Shown here: piece after piece, positions 43,282-52,858 of the stretch | Position numbering within the stretch: the first letter of the stretch is position 1 | How the letters are laid out: every line of letters starts with the position of its first letter | Assembly: GCF_000981585.1 (NCBI RefSeq) | Contig: NZ_LN831776.1 | Coordinates: forward strand, 6,369,187 to 6,433,186 | Origin: Paenibacillus riograndensis SBR5 | Lineage (GTDB): Bacteria; Bacillota; Bacilli; Paenibacillales; Paenibacillaceae | Direction of reading: 5' to 3' | Length of the DNA: 64,000 nt | Position numbers and translations under genes: made by a program | The notes under the pieces: generated by a model | The model's database searches: none | Told to the model about the DNA's origin: nothing | Seen by the model: the letters and a program-made list of their open reading frames with translations, nothing else

Positions 43282-43730
43282 CAGTACATATCCCCCCATC
43301 GTACTACTTCAATAATTGTGGAGCTTCTTCCGACCACTTTGACCACTTCATCCTTGCCCAGCGACTCTATCGAGGTTGCGCTCCAAGTATCGCCGCCTAC
43401 CTTAACCTGGCCATACCGTCCCGGCTCAATCGGTGCTACGACCAACCCCTGCCTGCCGACAATATCCGTGCCTGTATCCTGGAACCCCCTCGAACTGCGG
43501 AATCTCGCCACAAGCGGCTTTGAGAAAATCGTCAACACCAGGGCAACCAGCGAGCCTGCCAAAACCTGCAGCAGTATCGCATCCGGCAGCAAAAGCGAAA
43601 CCAGACAAGCCGCCAGAGCGCCAATGCTTAACCAGAGCAGATAAAACGTAAGCGTCATCATTTCAACGACAAACAGGACACCGGCTGCAATTAACCAAAA
43701 CACCCAGACCACCATCGGTGAACCCACCAC
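43281..43730 (-). CDS. NfeD-family membrane protein
   Basis: The 149-residue protein has three membrane segments in the first 70 residues (VFWLIAAGVLFVVEMMTLTF; LLWLSIGALAACLVSLLLP) and a C-terminal OB-fold domain (DIVGRQGLVVAPIEPGRYGQ; GRSSTIIEVV). The short form without protease domain, as usual for NfeD1b proteins paired with paraslipins. Start is GTG at 43730, or ATG at 43715. The product likely interacts with the SPFH protein encoded next. Confidence 0.9.
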   Translation of the reverse strand: MVGSPMVVWVFWLIAAGVLFVVEMMTLTFYLLWLSIGALAACLVSLLLPDAILLQVLAGSLVALVLTIFSKPLVARFRSSRGFQDTGTDIVGRQGLVVAPIEPGRYGQVKVGGDTWSATSIESLGKDEVVKVVGRSSTIIEVVRWGDMY

Positions 43731-43841
43731 CTTCCGCTATATACTACTATAACGAAAAAAACGGCATGACGTTGCATAAGTTTTTTTGGAAATCCGGATA
43801 CAGTACGGCATAGCCATTATATTTCAGCTAAAAATCCACAC

Positions 43842-43882
43842 AAAAAGCTCGCAGAGAAGGCATCGCCTCATGCTGCAAGCTT
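43842..43882 (-). terminator. Terminator of the amino-sugar operon
   Basis: Minus-strand AAGCTTGCAG / CTGCGAGCTT stem (one G-T pair) with TTTTTG. The loop contains GGCGATGCCTTC, which recurs, inverted, in the terminator at 52859-52902. Confidence 0.8.
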
Positions 43883-43899
43883 ATTCATCATCCTATCCG

Positions 43900-45489
43900 C
43901 TATTGCATCTCAAGTTCGGCTTCACTCCAATGAAGCTGGACACCATGCTCTGTTAAAAGCTGCTGATACGCCTTTAGATGGGCTTCAGACTCGTACACCC
44001 CGCGGGGCAGGACACGCCGCGTGCAGGCGTAGGAGGCAAGCAGCCCGGCAGCCTCACCGATGTTCCATTCAGTCGGGTGCAAGCGGTAGCACCCGTTCGC
44101 AATCTGGGTCATCGAAATATTTTTGCAGGCCGGAAGCAGGTTCGTGATACGTACAGGGATCAGCGAACCCAGCGGAATTTCATACGGGTGATTCGGAATG
44201 TAGAATGTGCGCTGGGACACTGTGGTAGGATGAAGATCCAGATGATAGCTGCCGACACCGACACTGTCTTCGTAGCGCATAGGGCCTAACGCGCCGCGCA
44301 GCTCTTTGCTTACATCCTGTTCGGTAACGGTATAGAGCCCCCGGATTCTTCTTGCTTCACGGATGTAGGGGGACTTCGCAAGCCCGTCCTCTGTCCCGAG
44401 CACGTCCCCGCGCAGCCTCACCCCTGGGTATCCCTTCCCGCCGTCCAGGCGCGGAGCCTCCGTCTGAAGCCAGTAGACGAGGGACAGCGTCAGCTGTCTG
44501 GCCCCTTTCAGATGCGACTCCCGTTCTGCAGGAGATACCCCGATCAGCGGACCGGCGTAATAATCGTTCAGCGCCCAGTTCAGCAGGGTTACTTCGCCGT
44601 CATTCAGCGGCTGGCTCCAGATGGAAGGATCGACAATCCGCCGGTAATCCCAGAGGGACATAATTCCCTCTTCATTGGGAAACATGGTGAACTGCTTCAG
44701 CTTGGTTGTGTCACTTGCATCGGAGGCGTACCAGCTGAGGATCGGGTACCGGGAAAAGGAGGGAACATACTGCCGCCAATAGTCATAATCCTCAGGGCGG
44801 TCTATCGTGAAATCGCCGTCCGGCACATAATCGACAGCAGCCACATGCGTAATCGACTGCATATCGAGCGGGTCCGCTTGTTCCAGCGCATGCGGCTCCC
44901 CGGTCTCCTTCTGTGATTCGGCACCACACACATGCTCTGCACCGGCGAGCGGCAGCAAATCCCCGCATTCCGTTGCATCCAGGTAATATGCGCCATGCAG
45001 CTTGATTTCAGCCCCGCTCTCCTTATGCAGGACCGTCACCTCCGTCACTTCATCTCCCGCCGTCTCCGCATGGACAGGCACCGTATGATACAGCACTTTA
45101 ATCCGCCCCGTATTTATATAGGGAGCCAGCATTTCGTGCAGAACGCTTAACGCAACCTTCGGCTCATGGGCAAGCCGGCTGACCCAGCCGTTTCCGGGAT
45201 TGAGCAGCGGATTATTCCTGGCAGATTCCGTAAGCGGATAATTCCGCCGGTAATAATCTCTCACCCTGCTGCGGAACTCCCGGTAAGATGCCGTGCAGCC
45301 GGAGCTCTCGATCCAGCGGTGCTCATCCGGCGGAACCGCCTGTGAGGTAAGCTGGCCTCCGAGCCAATCGGTTTCCTCGGTCATAATTACGCGCATCCCC
45401 GCTTTGGCTGCGGCGAGAGCCGCCGCCGTTCCGCCAAGCCCGCCGCCGATGATGATCACATCGCTTTGTCTTCTGCGCTCAAAGGTCAT
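43900..45489 (-). CDS. FAD-dependent oxidoreductase
   Basis: The 529-residue protein has an N-terminal FAD-binding Rossmann motif DVIIIGGGLGGTAAALAAAK (residues 10-29), followed by TEETDWLGGQLTSQAVPPDE, typical of the FAD_oxidored (PF12831) family. It has a second family block YYLDATECGDLLPLAGAEH and a C-terminal FAD contact near NISMTQIANGCYRLHPTEWN. The family acts on unknown, often carbohydrate, substrates. The ATG at 45489 has AGGAAGGAGG in front and overlaps the ROK gene by 4 bases. Last gene of the operon. Confidence 0.85.
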   Translation of the reverse strand: MTFERRRQSDVIIIGGGLGGTAAALAAAKAGMRVIMTEETDWLGGQLTSQAVPPDEHRWIESSGCTASYREFRSRVRDYYRRNYPLTESARNNPLLNPGNGWVSRLAHEPKVALSVLHEMLAPYINTGRIKVLYHTVPVHAETAGDEVTEVTVLHKESGAEIKLHGAYYLDATECGDLLPLAGAEHVCGAESQKETGEPHALEQADPLDMQSITHVAAVDYVPDGDFTIDRPEDYDYWRQYVPSFSRYPILSWYASDASDTTKLKQFTMFPNEEGIMSLWDYRRIVDPSIWSQPLNDGEVTLLNWALNDYYAGPLIGVSPAERESHLKGARQLTLSLVYWLQTEAPRLDGGKGYPGVRLRGDVLGTEDGLAKSPYIREARRIRGLYTVTEQDVSKELRGALGPMRYEDSVGVGSYHLDLHPTTVSQRTFYIPNHPYEIPLGSLIPVRITNLLPACKNISMTQIANGCYRLHPTEWNIGEAAGLLASYACTRRVLPRGVYESEAHLKAYQQLLTEHGVQLHWSEAELEMQ

Positions 45490-46418
45490 GCTGTGTCCTC
45501 CTTCCTGGAGCCGGCCGGCAGCTGCCCGAAGCGTTCCAGCGCGAGCTTGGCCGCCCCAAAGCAACCGGCCCGGTTCCCGAGTTCAGCCGCCGCAAGGAGC
45601 TCTGATAGACCTTCATCCTGCAGCTTGTTCTTCAGCAGCGGCCACCATATTTCCCGTTCATGGATAACCCCTCCGCCAATGATGATGCGTGCCGGATCAA
45701 ATGTGACGCTGATATTGCCAAGCACAACCGCCAAATCTGCTGCGAAGCGTTCCAGCACCTGCAATGCGCCCGAATCCCCCGCCCGCGCATCGGCCATCAG
45801 CTCCGATCCATGTCCATAGGTCCGGCCTGTCAGCTCCAGCCCGAGCCGCAGCAGGGCGGAACCCGAGACATACTGCTCCACACAGCCCTGCTTGCCGCAA
45901 TTGCAGGGGAGGCCGCCGGGAACCAGAACACTGTGTCCGAATTCTCCGCCGTTCCAATGGATGCCGCGGCCAAGAATACCGTGTATCATATAAGCCCCGC
46001 CTACACCGGTGCCCAGCGTGAGCATAACCAGGTCCTGATGTCCGCGCCCTGCTCCCAGCCACGCTTCACCCAGCAGCGCGGCATTGGCATCATTGTCGGC
46101 GGCAGCCTGGAGCCTGAAGGCATCGGCTGCCCACTCGGCAAGGTGAAGCCCCTGCCAGCCCTGCAGATTATCGGTGGCATACACCACCTGTCCCGTATCC
46201 GTATTCACTCTCCCCGCCGAAGCTATGCCGATTGCCTGAACCAAGGGGCAGACCTCCAGCAGCTCGCGGACCAGCGCTTCCAGCTTGCCCAATATTGCTT
46301 CCCTGCCCTGCCGGGCGTCCGTATCGCGCCTGGCTTCTGCCCACACAGCTCCAGTTTCGTCAATGACCAGTCCTTTGACGGCTGTACCCCCGATATCCAC
46401 TCCGATGACTTGCCTCAT
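45486..46418 (-). CDS. ROK-family sugar kinase
   Basis: The 310-residue protein has the ATP-binding start GVDIGGTAVKGLVIDETGAV, the ROK signature with its zinc site (GLPCNCGKQGCVEQYVSGSA; Cys-x-Cys-Gly-x2-Gly-Cys and upstream His in EFGHS) and the catalytic Asp in AADNDANAAL. Next to nanE it is most likely an N-acetylmannosamine kinase (NanK-like), but glucokinase activity cannot be excluded. The ATG at 46418 follows AAAGGAGGG. A longer frame to 46466 overlaps the end of the RpiR gene. Confidence 0.88.
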   Translation of the reverse strand: MRQVIGVDIGGTAVKGLVIDETGAVWAEARRDTDARQGREAILGKLEALVRELLEVCPLVQAIGIASAGRVNTDTGQVVYATDNLQGWQGLHLAEWAADAFRLQAAADNDANAALLGEAWLGAGRGHQDLVMLTLGTGVGGAYMIHGILGRGIHWNGGEFGHSVLVPGGLPCNCGKQGCVEQYVSGSALLRLGLELTGRTYGHGSELMADARAGDSGALQVLERFAADLAVVLGNISVTFDPARIIIGGGVIHEREIWWPLLKNKLQDEGLSELLAAAELGNRAGCFGAAKLALERFGQLPAGSRKEDTA

Positions 46419-46449
46419 CCCTCTCCCTCCTTTACCGCTATCGCTTCCC

Positions 46450-47277
46450 TTAATAGATTCGGTCAATGACAGCCCGTGCTGTCAGTTCCTTCATGTTTTT
46501 CGTCTCATCCGCATGTCTCCGCTCCAGCCCTTTACAGATCAGGTCAATAATGAACAGCTGGGAGATTTTCGCGCCCATGGACCCTCCTTCAAGAGGCGAC
46601 TCCTTCCCGGCTGTCAGGAGAACGATATCTGCAATGGACGCTATGGGAGACTTGGCATAATTGGTCATGGCAATAACCTTTGCCCCGTTCTGCTTTGCTT
46701 TCATCAGCATATCATTGGTATCCAGTGTGCTTCCGGAGACGCTGATGCCGAAGGCGACATCCCCTTCGCCCATCGTTACAGCCATCATCGATTGGATGTG
46801 GCTGTCCGCAATCGCCTCAACCCGTCTTCCAATCCGCAGTAAGCGGTTTTTAGCATCCAGTGCAGTAATGGCTGATGAGCCCACTCCAAAAAACTGCATG
46901 TGGTGCGCCGCATCGATTTGATTAATGGCCTCTTCCAGCTGTTCACGGTCCAGCATACCGAGACTTGACTGGAGAATGTTGACCATCGACTCGTACAGAA
47001 GCGTCGCATCATCCGCGTCTCCGCCATCTCTTCCAGAAGGGGCCTGCTGCTTCGGCAGCCCTTGGGCAAGCATCAGCTTAAAATCCTGGTATCCCTTGAA
47101 TCCGATTTTGCGGCAGAAACGCATAACCGTCGTCTCGCCTGTACCGGCAAAGTCCGCGAGCTCTGTTACAGAAAGGTAGATCAGGTTATCCGGGTGCTCA
47201 AGAACACATTTGGCCACCTTTTGCTCCGATTTGGTCATGGAGGGATAATACGTATTAATCCGGTCTGTCATTTCCAT
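46450..47277 (-). CDS. RpiR-family transcriptional regulator with SIS domain
   Basis: The 275-residue protein has an N-terminal HTH_6 domain (TKSEQKVAKCVLEHPDNLIY; FAGTGETTVMRFCRKIGFKG, residues 15-65) and a C-terminal sugar-phosphate-binding SIS domain (HMQFFGVGSSAITALDAKNR; VAFGISVSGSTLDTNDML; ITALTG-like loop MTNYAKSPIAS). RpiR regulators such as NanR and MurR sense amino-sugar phosphates. It sits inside the operon it probably controls and overlaps nanE by 23 bases. Confidence 0.9.
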   Translation of the reverse strand: MEMTDRINTYYPSMTKSEQKVAKCVLEHPDNLIYLSVTELADFAGTGETTVMRFCRKIGFKGYQDFKLMLAQGLPKQQAPSGRDGGDADDATLLYESMVNILQSSLGMLDREQLEEAINQIDAAHHMQFFGVGSSAITALDAKNRLLRIGRRVEAIADSHIQSMMAVTMGEGDVAFGISVSGSTLDTNDMLMKAKQNGAKVIAMTNYAKSPIASIADIVLLTAGKESPLEGGSMGAKISQLFIIDLICKGLERRHADETKNMKELTARAVIDRIY

Positions 47278-47974
47278 TGTTCATTTCCACCCTTCTTATT
47301 GCTGCCGCAAACCGCCCTGTAATCAACTGGGGTCTTGTTATGGCTGAACCCACCACTGCTGCATACGCACCCAAATCCATGGCCTTCCGGACCTGGTCCG
47401 GCTCAATCATCCTGCCTTCAGCCATAACAGGGATCGATAAGCGCTCAACCGCTTTTTGCAGCAGTTCAAAGTTAGGGCCCTCCTGTTGAAGGGAGTATGG
47501 TGTATAGCCCGAGAGTGTTGTTGAGACGCAGCTGACCCCCAGGGCTTCTGCATGGATAGCCTCCTCCAGAATCGAAATATCGCCCATTGAAGCTGTGCCG
47601 TTCCGGTTCAGAAAAGCAACCATTTGCTCCAGCGTACAGTCCTCCGGTCTCTTTTGCCCAGTCGCATCCAACGCAATCATATCGGCTCCTGCCTCAAGCA
47701 GTTCTTCTATTTCTCTTAGCGTCGGGGTGATGTACACCGCCGAACCCGGATAATCTCTCTTTACAATGCCGATAACAGGCAGTGAAACCGCGCTCTTGAT
47801 GGCGCGGACATCCGCGGCACCGTTAGCCCGGATGCCAACCGCGCCCCCTTCCTCAGCAGCGGCTGCCATACGTGCCATCATTTCGGCACCATACAGCGGT
47901 TCACCCGGAAGTGCCTGACAGGATACGATCAGTCCGTGATGCAACTTCTGTATTATCGTATTCAGGGTCCCCAC
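47255..47974 (-). CDS. nanE: N-acetylmannosamine-6-phosphate 2-epimerase
   Basis: Converts ManNAc-6-P to GlcNAc-6-P. The 239-residue TIM barrel shows the NanE motifs GLIVSCQALPGEPLYG, VGIRANGAADVRAIK, IGIVKRDYPGSAVYITPT (catalytic Lys in KRDYP), IALDATGQKRP and VMAEGRM. The downstream pathway genes nagA/nagB and the sialic acid lyase nanA are not in the window, so the sugar source is uncertain. The ATG is 27 bases after the DUF4127 stop. Confidence 0.93.
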   Translation of the reverse strand: MGTLNTIIQKLHHGLIVSCQALPGEPLYGAEMMARMAAAAEEGGAVGIRANGAADVRAIKSAVSLPVIGIVKRDYPGSAVYITPTLREIEELLEAGADMIALDATGQKRPEDCTLEQMVAFLNRNGTASMGDISILEEAIHAEALGVSCVSTTLSGYTPYSLQQEGPNFELLQKAVERLSIPVMAEGRMIEPDQVRKAMDLGAYAAVVGSAITRPQLITGRFAAAIRRVEMNNGNDRPD

Positions 47975-48001
47975 CCTCTCTCTTGTAGTCTACTTTTCCT
48001 T

Positions 48002-49537
48002 CTATTCTCCAGAAGGCACAAAACGGACGGACAATCCCACCTCAAACATCCGGTTCCACGGCATGTAGCAGTCTGTAATCTCTACCCTTCCCTCCGGGCC
48101 GTCAATTCTAACAGCCAACTCCTGACGCAGCCGTTGTTCAACCATGGACGCTACGCTCCCGCGCTGCCCGTCGAGCAGATATTTGCCGAAACCCATATCC
48201 TGGATCGGACCATCGCTGAGTTCGCCCCGGACAACCGAGCAGTAGCAGACATCTTCGGCATAACGGAGGCCGAGAAAATCCAAATGCTCCTGTGTACGTC
48301 CGTAATGCAGGTATATCATTGCTTGAGAAATGACTGTACCGAGCGTGTTGGAGCTTGTATTCCAGCCCGCATAACCGGCCAGCTTAAACAAAATATTTTT
48401 CTCCCGCAGCATCTTCACCAGCTTCTGGTCCCCGCCATTGGCGTATCCGACATCGGCTACGGCGACCGGCTTTCCCTTATGGTTCAAGATATAATTCCCG
48501 TATTCCACAATTTCCATCAGGTTCCGGTACACATCATAGCTGAAAAAGGAGCCCTGCTGCGAGGCCGCTTCGATCATTGTCTCACCCGGCGTATTGACCA
48601 GAAGCACAAGATCGGCCTCCCCGGCACTGGAGGCAATCAGGCCGCCCGCGGCTGTAATCTGGTACTTCAGCGTCTCATAGAAAAAACGGTCCTCGAACAG
48701 CGGGGTGACAAACGCCCCCTGTACCGATGACAGCCGCGGATAAATAAGCGGCACTGTTCCTGTGGCCTTATTGATCATCCGTGCCAGCAGGGTGCATCCC
48801 ACCTCATCGGCGCCAGGGTACATATAAGCTCTAAGCTCCAGGTCAAGCTCAGTAATCCGTGAACGTACCTTCTGCTGGTCTTTGGCCGTATGTCCAAAGG
48901 GAGCCGAGTCATCCTGCGGAAAGATCATGAACCCGATAATGCCTTCCTTCACCAGCTCCAGCACCAGCTTGTTCGCTTCGATATTGATGCTCCGCCGGCC
49001 CAGATAATCATCCAGTATTTCCCGGGGCAGGCGGTCTTCAATTTCTGCAAGCTCCTGAAGTTCCTCGTCTGATGCCGCTCCCAGCTCCTTGCGGTGGCTG
49101 ATGAAGCCTTTGCGAAAAATTTCCCGTCCCCAGTCGGCATAGTAATCCGGTTCTTCGTCCGAAAGTGAATACTGCGGGCAGCGCATAATGAGCTGAAAGG
49201 CATAAATGACCAGCTTCGGGTGCCTGCGTTTGAGGGCGCGCAGCTTATCCAGCCTTGCAGCCAGCTCCTCCAGCTTCAAGCTGTGCAATCTGGAAGGAAT
49301 AATCCCTCCATATAGCAGCGTATCCAAAGCAACCACTGCTCCATCCGCCTGACAGCAGGCTTCCTCGAACCATGTCCACAACCCGTCTACATCTCCGGGA
49401 CGTTTTTTCAGTCCCATCAGCTGCATCGGGGGACGCAGCACCTCAAATTCTGTTCCCCTGGCCAAAAGAGGGGGAAACCCGTAATTGCAGGGCCGCTCAT
49501 CCAGCGGCACAAAAGCGATTGTGTATGACTTCGACAT
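48002..49537 (-). CDS. DUF4127-family protein
   Basis: The 511-residue cytosolic protein matches the DUF4127 family: start YTIAFVPLDERPCNYGFPPL, VVALDTLLYGGIIPSRLHSL near residue 75, MIFPQDDSAPFGHTAKDQ near 210, and VADVGYANGGDQKLVKMLRE near 350. The family has no established reaction. The conserved Asp, Arg and His residues suggest an enzyme on sugar-derived substrates. Placement between the sugar importer and nanE supports a catabolic step. Start ATG 49537; an upstream TTG at 49558 is possible. Confidence 0.85.
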   Translation of the reverse strand: MSKSYTIAFVPLDERPCNYGFPPLLARGTEFEVLRPPMQLMGLKKRPGDVDGLWTWFEEACCQADGAVVALDTLLYGGIIPSRLHSLKLEELAARLDKLRALKRRHPKLVIYAFQLIMRCPQYSLSDEEPDYYADWGREIFRKGFISHRKELGAASDEELQELAEIEDRLPREILDDYLGRRSINIEANKLVLELVKEGIIGFMIFPQDDSAPFGHTAKDQQKVRSRITELDLELRAYMYPGADEVGCTLLARMINKATGTVPLIYPRLSSVQGAFVTPLFEDRFFYETLKYQITAAGGLIASSAGEADLVLLVNTPGETMIEAASQQGSFFSYDVYRNLMEIVEYGNYILNHKGKPVAVADVGYANGGDQKLVKMLREKNILFKLAGYAGWNTSSNTLGTVISQAMIYLHYGRTQEHLDFLGLRYAEDVCYCSVVRGELSDGPIQDMGFGKYLLDGQRGSVASMVEQRLRQELAVRIDGPEGRVEITDCYMPWNRMFEVGLSVRFVPSGE

Positions 49538-49572
49538 GAATACCCGCCATCCTCTCAATCAGTATGCGCCAT

Positions 49573-50421
49573 CTAACCTTTGATGGCGCCTGCGATTCCT
49601 TCCATATAATATCTCTGTGTGAACAGAAAAACGACAATAATTGGCGTAACCGATATCATAGTTCCCGCGGCAATCCAGCCAAAGTTATAGGAGAACTGGC
49701 CGTTCAGGTACGTGAGCGCTGCAGCCAGCGGATATTTTCCCGGGTCTTCAAGTACAACAATCGGCCACAGGAAGTTATTCCAGAACGCCATAACCTCAAG
49801 CAGCCCAATCACGGCAATCCCCGGCTTGACGAGCGGCAGGACGAGCTGCCAGAAGATGCGCAGCTCTGAAGCGCCATCCATTTTCCCCGAATCGCGGATA
49901 TCGGACGGAACCCCCAGAAAGGTCTGGCGCATCAGAAAGATATTGAATACCGAGACGGCGGCCGGAAGCACCACGCCCAGAAATGAATTTCCCAGCTGAA
50001 AGGCCTGGATGGTCAAATAATGCACGATCATCGCTGTCGAGGACGGAATAATCATAGTGGCTATCAGCAGTGAGAAGACGATATTCCGGCCTTTGAAGTG
50101 AAAAACAGCCAGCGGATATGCCGTCAGGCTGGACAGCAATATATTAAATACTACCCCAAGCGCCGTAATAATGACTGTGTTCGAGATATACCGCGGGAAG
50201 GACATGAACTTCCAGACCTGCACGTAGTTGTCAAAGTCGATGAACGTCGGCAGGATGGCCGGCGGGCTTGAGAACACATTCCTGCCGGGCATCAGCGATA
50301 CGCTTAGCAGCCAGAGAAAAGGTCCCATCATGAACAGGGCTAACAGAATTAACAGAATGTAGATGATCGTATAGCGGATTCCTGTGATCAGCTGTTTGGT
50401 TGATCTGCTGGTTGGGTTCAA
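49573..50421 (-). CDS. Sugar ABC transporter permease (MalG type)
   Basis: The 282-residue membrane protein has six segments and the permease EAA-type loop IRDSGKMDGASELRIFWQLV followed by LPLVKPG near residue 190. It belongs to the carbohydrate uptake CUT1 family. It overlaps the upstream permease gene by 4 bases. No ATPase gene is present in the operon; such importers in Firmicutes usually share a common MsmX-type ATPase. Confidence 0.92.
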   Translation of the reverse strand: MNPTSRSTKQLITGIRYTIIYILLILLALFMMGPFLWLLSVSLMPGRNVFSSPPAILPTFIDFDNYVQVWKFMSFPRYISNTVIITALGVVFNILLSSLTAYPLAVFHFKGRNIVFSLLIATMIIPSSTAMIVHYLTIQAFQLGNSFLGVVLPAAVSVFNIFLMRQTFLGVPSDIRDSGKMDGASELRIFWQLVLPLVKPGIAVIGLLEVMAFWNNFLWPIVVLEDPGKYPLAAALTYLNGQFSYNFGWIAAGTMISVTPIIVVFLFTQRYYMEGIAGAIKG

Positions 50422-51299
50422 TATGAGTTCACCCCGCCTTTCCGATTGAGCCGGAATACCAGAACGCTTAGCGCCCCTACAAGAACACTGACTATCAGGC
50501 CAAGGGCCGACGCATATCCGAAGTTGAACTGTTCCAGCCCCTTTTGAAAAATATACACGCTTGAGGTAAGAGTGGAGGTTCCCGGTCCGCCCTTTGTCAG
50601 AATGTACACCTCATCAAATACCCGGATTGCCCCCATAACCGAGATCAGTGTACAGAACAGGATATGGGGTCTCAGCAGGGGAATAGTGACATGAATGATA
50701 AGCTTCAGGAAGTTCGCCCCGTCCACTCTGGCCGCTTCATACAGATCAGAGGGAACACCCTGAAGACCTGCCAGGTAGAGCATCATATAATAACCGAGGC
50801 CTTTCCACATGGTGATAAACATCAGAACATACAGGGCAGTGGTGCTGGTTGACAGCCATGATACCTGTCCGCTGATGATTCCCGCCTGTATAAGCAGATA
50901 ATTAACCACCCCGTTATTGCCCAGCAGCCAGCTCCAAATCAGGGCCACCGCCACCATCGAAGTCACGACCGGAATGTAATAAGCTGTCCGGAACATCTTC
51001 ACGCCCGGAATGCGGCTGTTTACAAGGATAGCCATGAGGATGGAAATCACCTGAATAACCGGAACAATCAAGACATACACCAGCGAATTCCATAACGAAA
51101 TGATAAAATTGTGATCCTGAAAGGCTCTGGTGAAATTCTCAAAACCCACATAGTGCGTTTCGGTAATGACCGAATAATCGGTTAATGAAAGCGGAATTCC
51201 GTAAATGATCGGCCAGAATGTAAAAGCAGCGAGAAACAAAAGACCCGGCGTCATAAACGCCCAAGCGCTGAAAGACTCGGAACGAAACCAGCTCTTCAT
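50418..51299 (-). CDS. Sugar ABC transporter permease (MalF type)
   Basis: The 293-residue partner permease with six segments and the coupling loop LYEAARVDGANFLKLIIHVT, IPLLRPH near residue 195. CUT1 family. It lies 69 bases downstream of the binding-protein gene and is coupled to the second permease by ATGA overlap. Confidence 0.92.
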   Translation of the reverse strand: MKSWFRSESFSAWAFMTPGLLFLAAFTFWPIIYGIPLSLTDYSVITETHYVGFENFTRAFQDHNFIISLWNSLVYVLIVPVIQVISILMAILVNSRIPGVKMFRTAYYIPVVTSMVAVALIWSWLLGNNGVVNYLLIQAGIISGQVSWLSTSTTALYVLMFITMWKGLGYYMMLYLAGLQGVPSDLYEAARVDGANFLKLIIHVTIPLLRPHILFCTLISVMGAIRVFDEVYILTKGGPGTSTLTSSVYIFQKGLEQFNFGYASALGLIVSVLVGALSVLVFRLNRKGGVNSY

Positions 51300-51368
51300 T
51301 CAATCTTCCTCCCTTCCGCTCTTTTCTAAAAGAGGGGAGGAGCAGCGCCTCCCCGAATCGCAACCGGA

Positions 51369-52697
51369 TTATGAACCCTGGCTTATGATTCTGTTCACTT
51401 CCTTCTCCACGGCATCCAGTGTCTGCTTGATGTCCGCCCCGTTTAGCAATATTTCCTGGAATCCGCGGGCAATGGCGGAGTTGATATCGGATGCGTTTGG
51501 AACTCCGACCATATAATCGGTAGCTTTATCCAGGCTTTGCGAAGAAACAACCTTCGCCTCAGCTTCAAGAGTGCCGTCGGATTCCGTGAAGAAAGGATCT
51601 TGGATCGATGCTTTAGAGGACGGCAGTGTGTTGGCAACCTTGGAGAAGGCAGTCTGATTATCCGCATTGGTCACGAACGCGGCGAATTCCACCGCCTGCT
51701 CCGGATTTTTCGACTTTTGCGGCACAACCAGGTCCATGGAATTGGAGAGGCGCAGGTTGGCTTTGCCTGTTGGAAGCTGAACCGCAATCGTATTTGCATA
51801 CACATCCGGCGCCGAGGTTTTGATAAAATTGATAAACGTTGGTCCTGACAGCTGGAAAGCTACCTGTTGACCGGAAAAATACTGGATCTGCTTTTTGAAA
51901 TCCGCATCCTCCTTCAGAACCACGCCTTCTTTCATCAAATCGCGCATTTGGGAGATCATTGCCTCAGCTTCAGGCGTATTGAAGGCCGCTGCCGTTTTGT
52001 CCTCATTCAGAATGGAGATTCCATCTATCGGGAACAGCTTGGATACAAGCTGCTGCGCATAACCGGCCGCACCGGTCTGCTTATGAATCTGACGGGCCCA
52101 CTCGATCAGCTCTTCCCGGGTTTTCGGCGGATTGGCCGGATCCAGGCCTGCCTTCTCCACGAGCTTTTTATTCATGAATAAGACTTCCGTACCTGTATAC
52201 CATGGAAGAGAATAAGCTTTGCCGTCAATAACAGTAGAGTTATAAATCCCTTCAAAGTAAGAATTCCTCTCTTCATCCGTTAGATATTCCGTCAAATTCA
52301 GTAAAGCACCCTTGCTCCCCAATTGGCTGGCAAATTCTGTATTGAGATTTACTACATCGGGACTTTTGCCGCTGGCTGTACTTGTCAGCAGCCTTTGTGA
52401 GATGGCATCGTAGGGATAGTCCTTCCATTCAACCGTTACACCAGGGTGGCTTTCCTCGTATTTCGCGATCAGATCATTGAAATAATCATTAAAGGTAGGC
52501 TGCAGGGCAATCGTCCAAAATTCCAGCGTAACAGGTTCCGCTTGGGGACTATCCGTCTGTTCAGCAGGTGCACCGGTGGCATTTGCAGTGTTGGCCGGAG
52601 CAGCCGGATTCCCATTTTCTCCACACCCGGCAAGCAGCATCGACAACGCCAATACAACGAACAGCGACAGAATAAAGAACGGTCTGTTTGTCCTCAC
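51369..52697 (-). CDS. Sugar ABC transporter substrate-binding lipoprotein
   Basis: The 442-residue protein has a lipoprotein signal peptide (residues 1-25, lipobox LLAGC) followed by a low-complexity Ala/Thr linker and the family-1 binding protein fold (VTLEFWTIALQPTFNDYFND; EEWHPGVTVEW-like ESHPGVTVEWKDYPYDAIS; GKAYSLPWYTGTEVLFMNKK). Start is GTG with GGGGG seven bases upstream. First gene of the eight-gene operon that runs to 43900. The sugar bound is unknown; context suggests an amino-sugar or oligosaccharide. Confidence 0.92.
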   Translation of the reverse strand: MRTNRPFFILSLFVVLALSMLLAGCGENGNPAAPANTANATGAPAEQTDSPQAEPVTLEFWTIALQPTFNDYFNDLIAKYEESHPGVTVEWKDYPYDAISQRLLTSTASGKSPDVVNLNTEFASQLGSKGALLNLTEYLTDEERNSYFEGIYNSTVIDGKAYSLPWYTGTEVLFMNKKLVEKAGLDPANPPKTREELIEWARQIHKQTGAAGYAQQLVSKLFPIDGISILNEDKTAAAFNTPEAEAMISQMRDLMKEGVVLKEDADFKKQIQYFSGQQVAFQLSGPTFINFIKTSAPDVYANTIAVQLPTGKANLRLSNSMDLVVPQKSKNPEQAVEFAAFVTNADNQTAFSKVANTLPSSKASIQDPFFTESDGTLEAEAKVVSSQSLDKATDYMVGVPNASDINSAIARGFQEILLNGADIKQTLDAVEKEVNRIISQGS

Positions 52698-52858
52698 ACA
52701 AAATCCCCCTTAATAGTGGTGTAAGACGAGAGTTATGCCAATGTCAGATTCCCTAACTTAACCCTCTCTTTCTTAGGAGTATAGCAGGCTTTGCCATAAA
52801 AATGAATATTTTTTTCTAAAATAAAATAAAAAAAGAAATTTTTCTCCATTTTGTCCGC

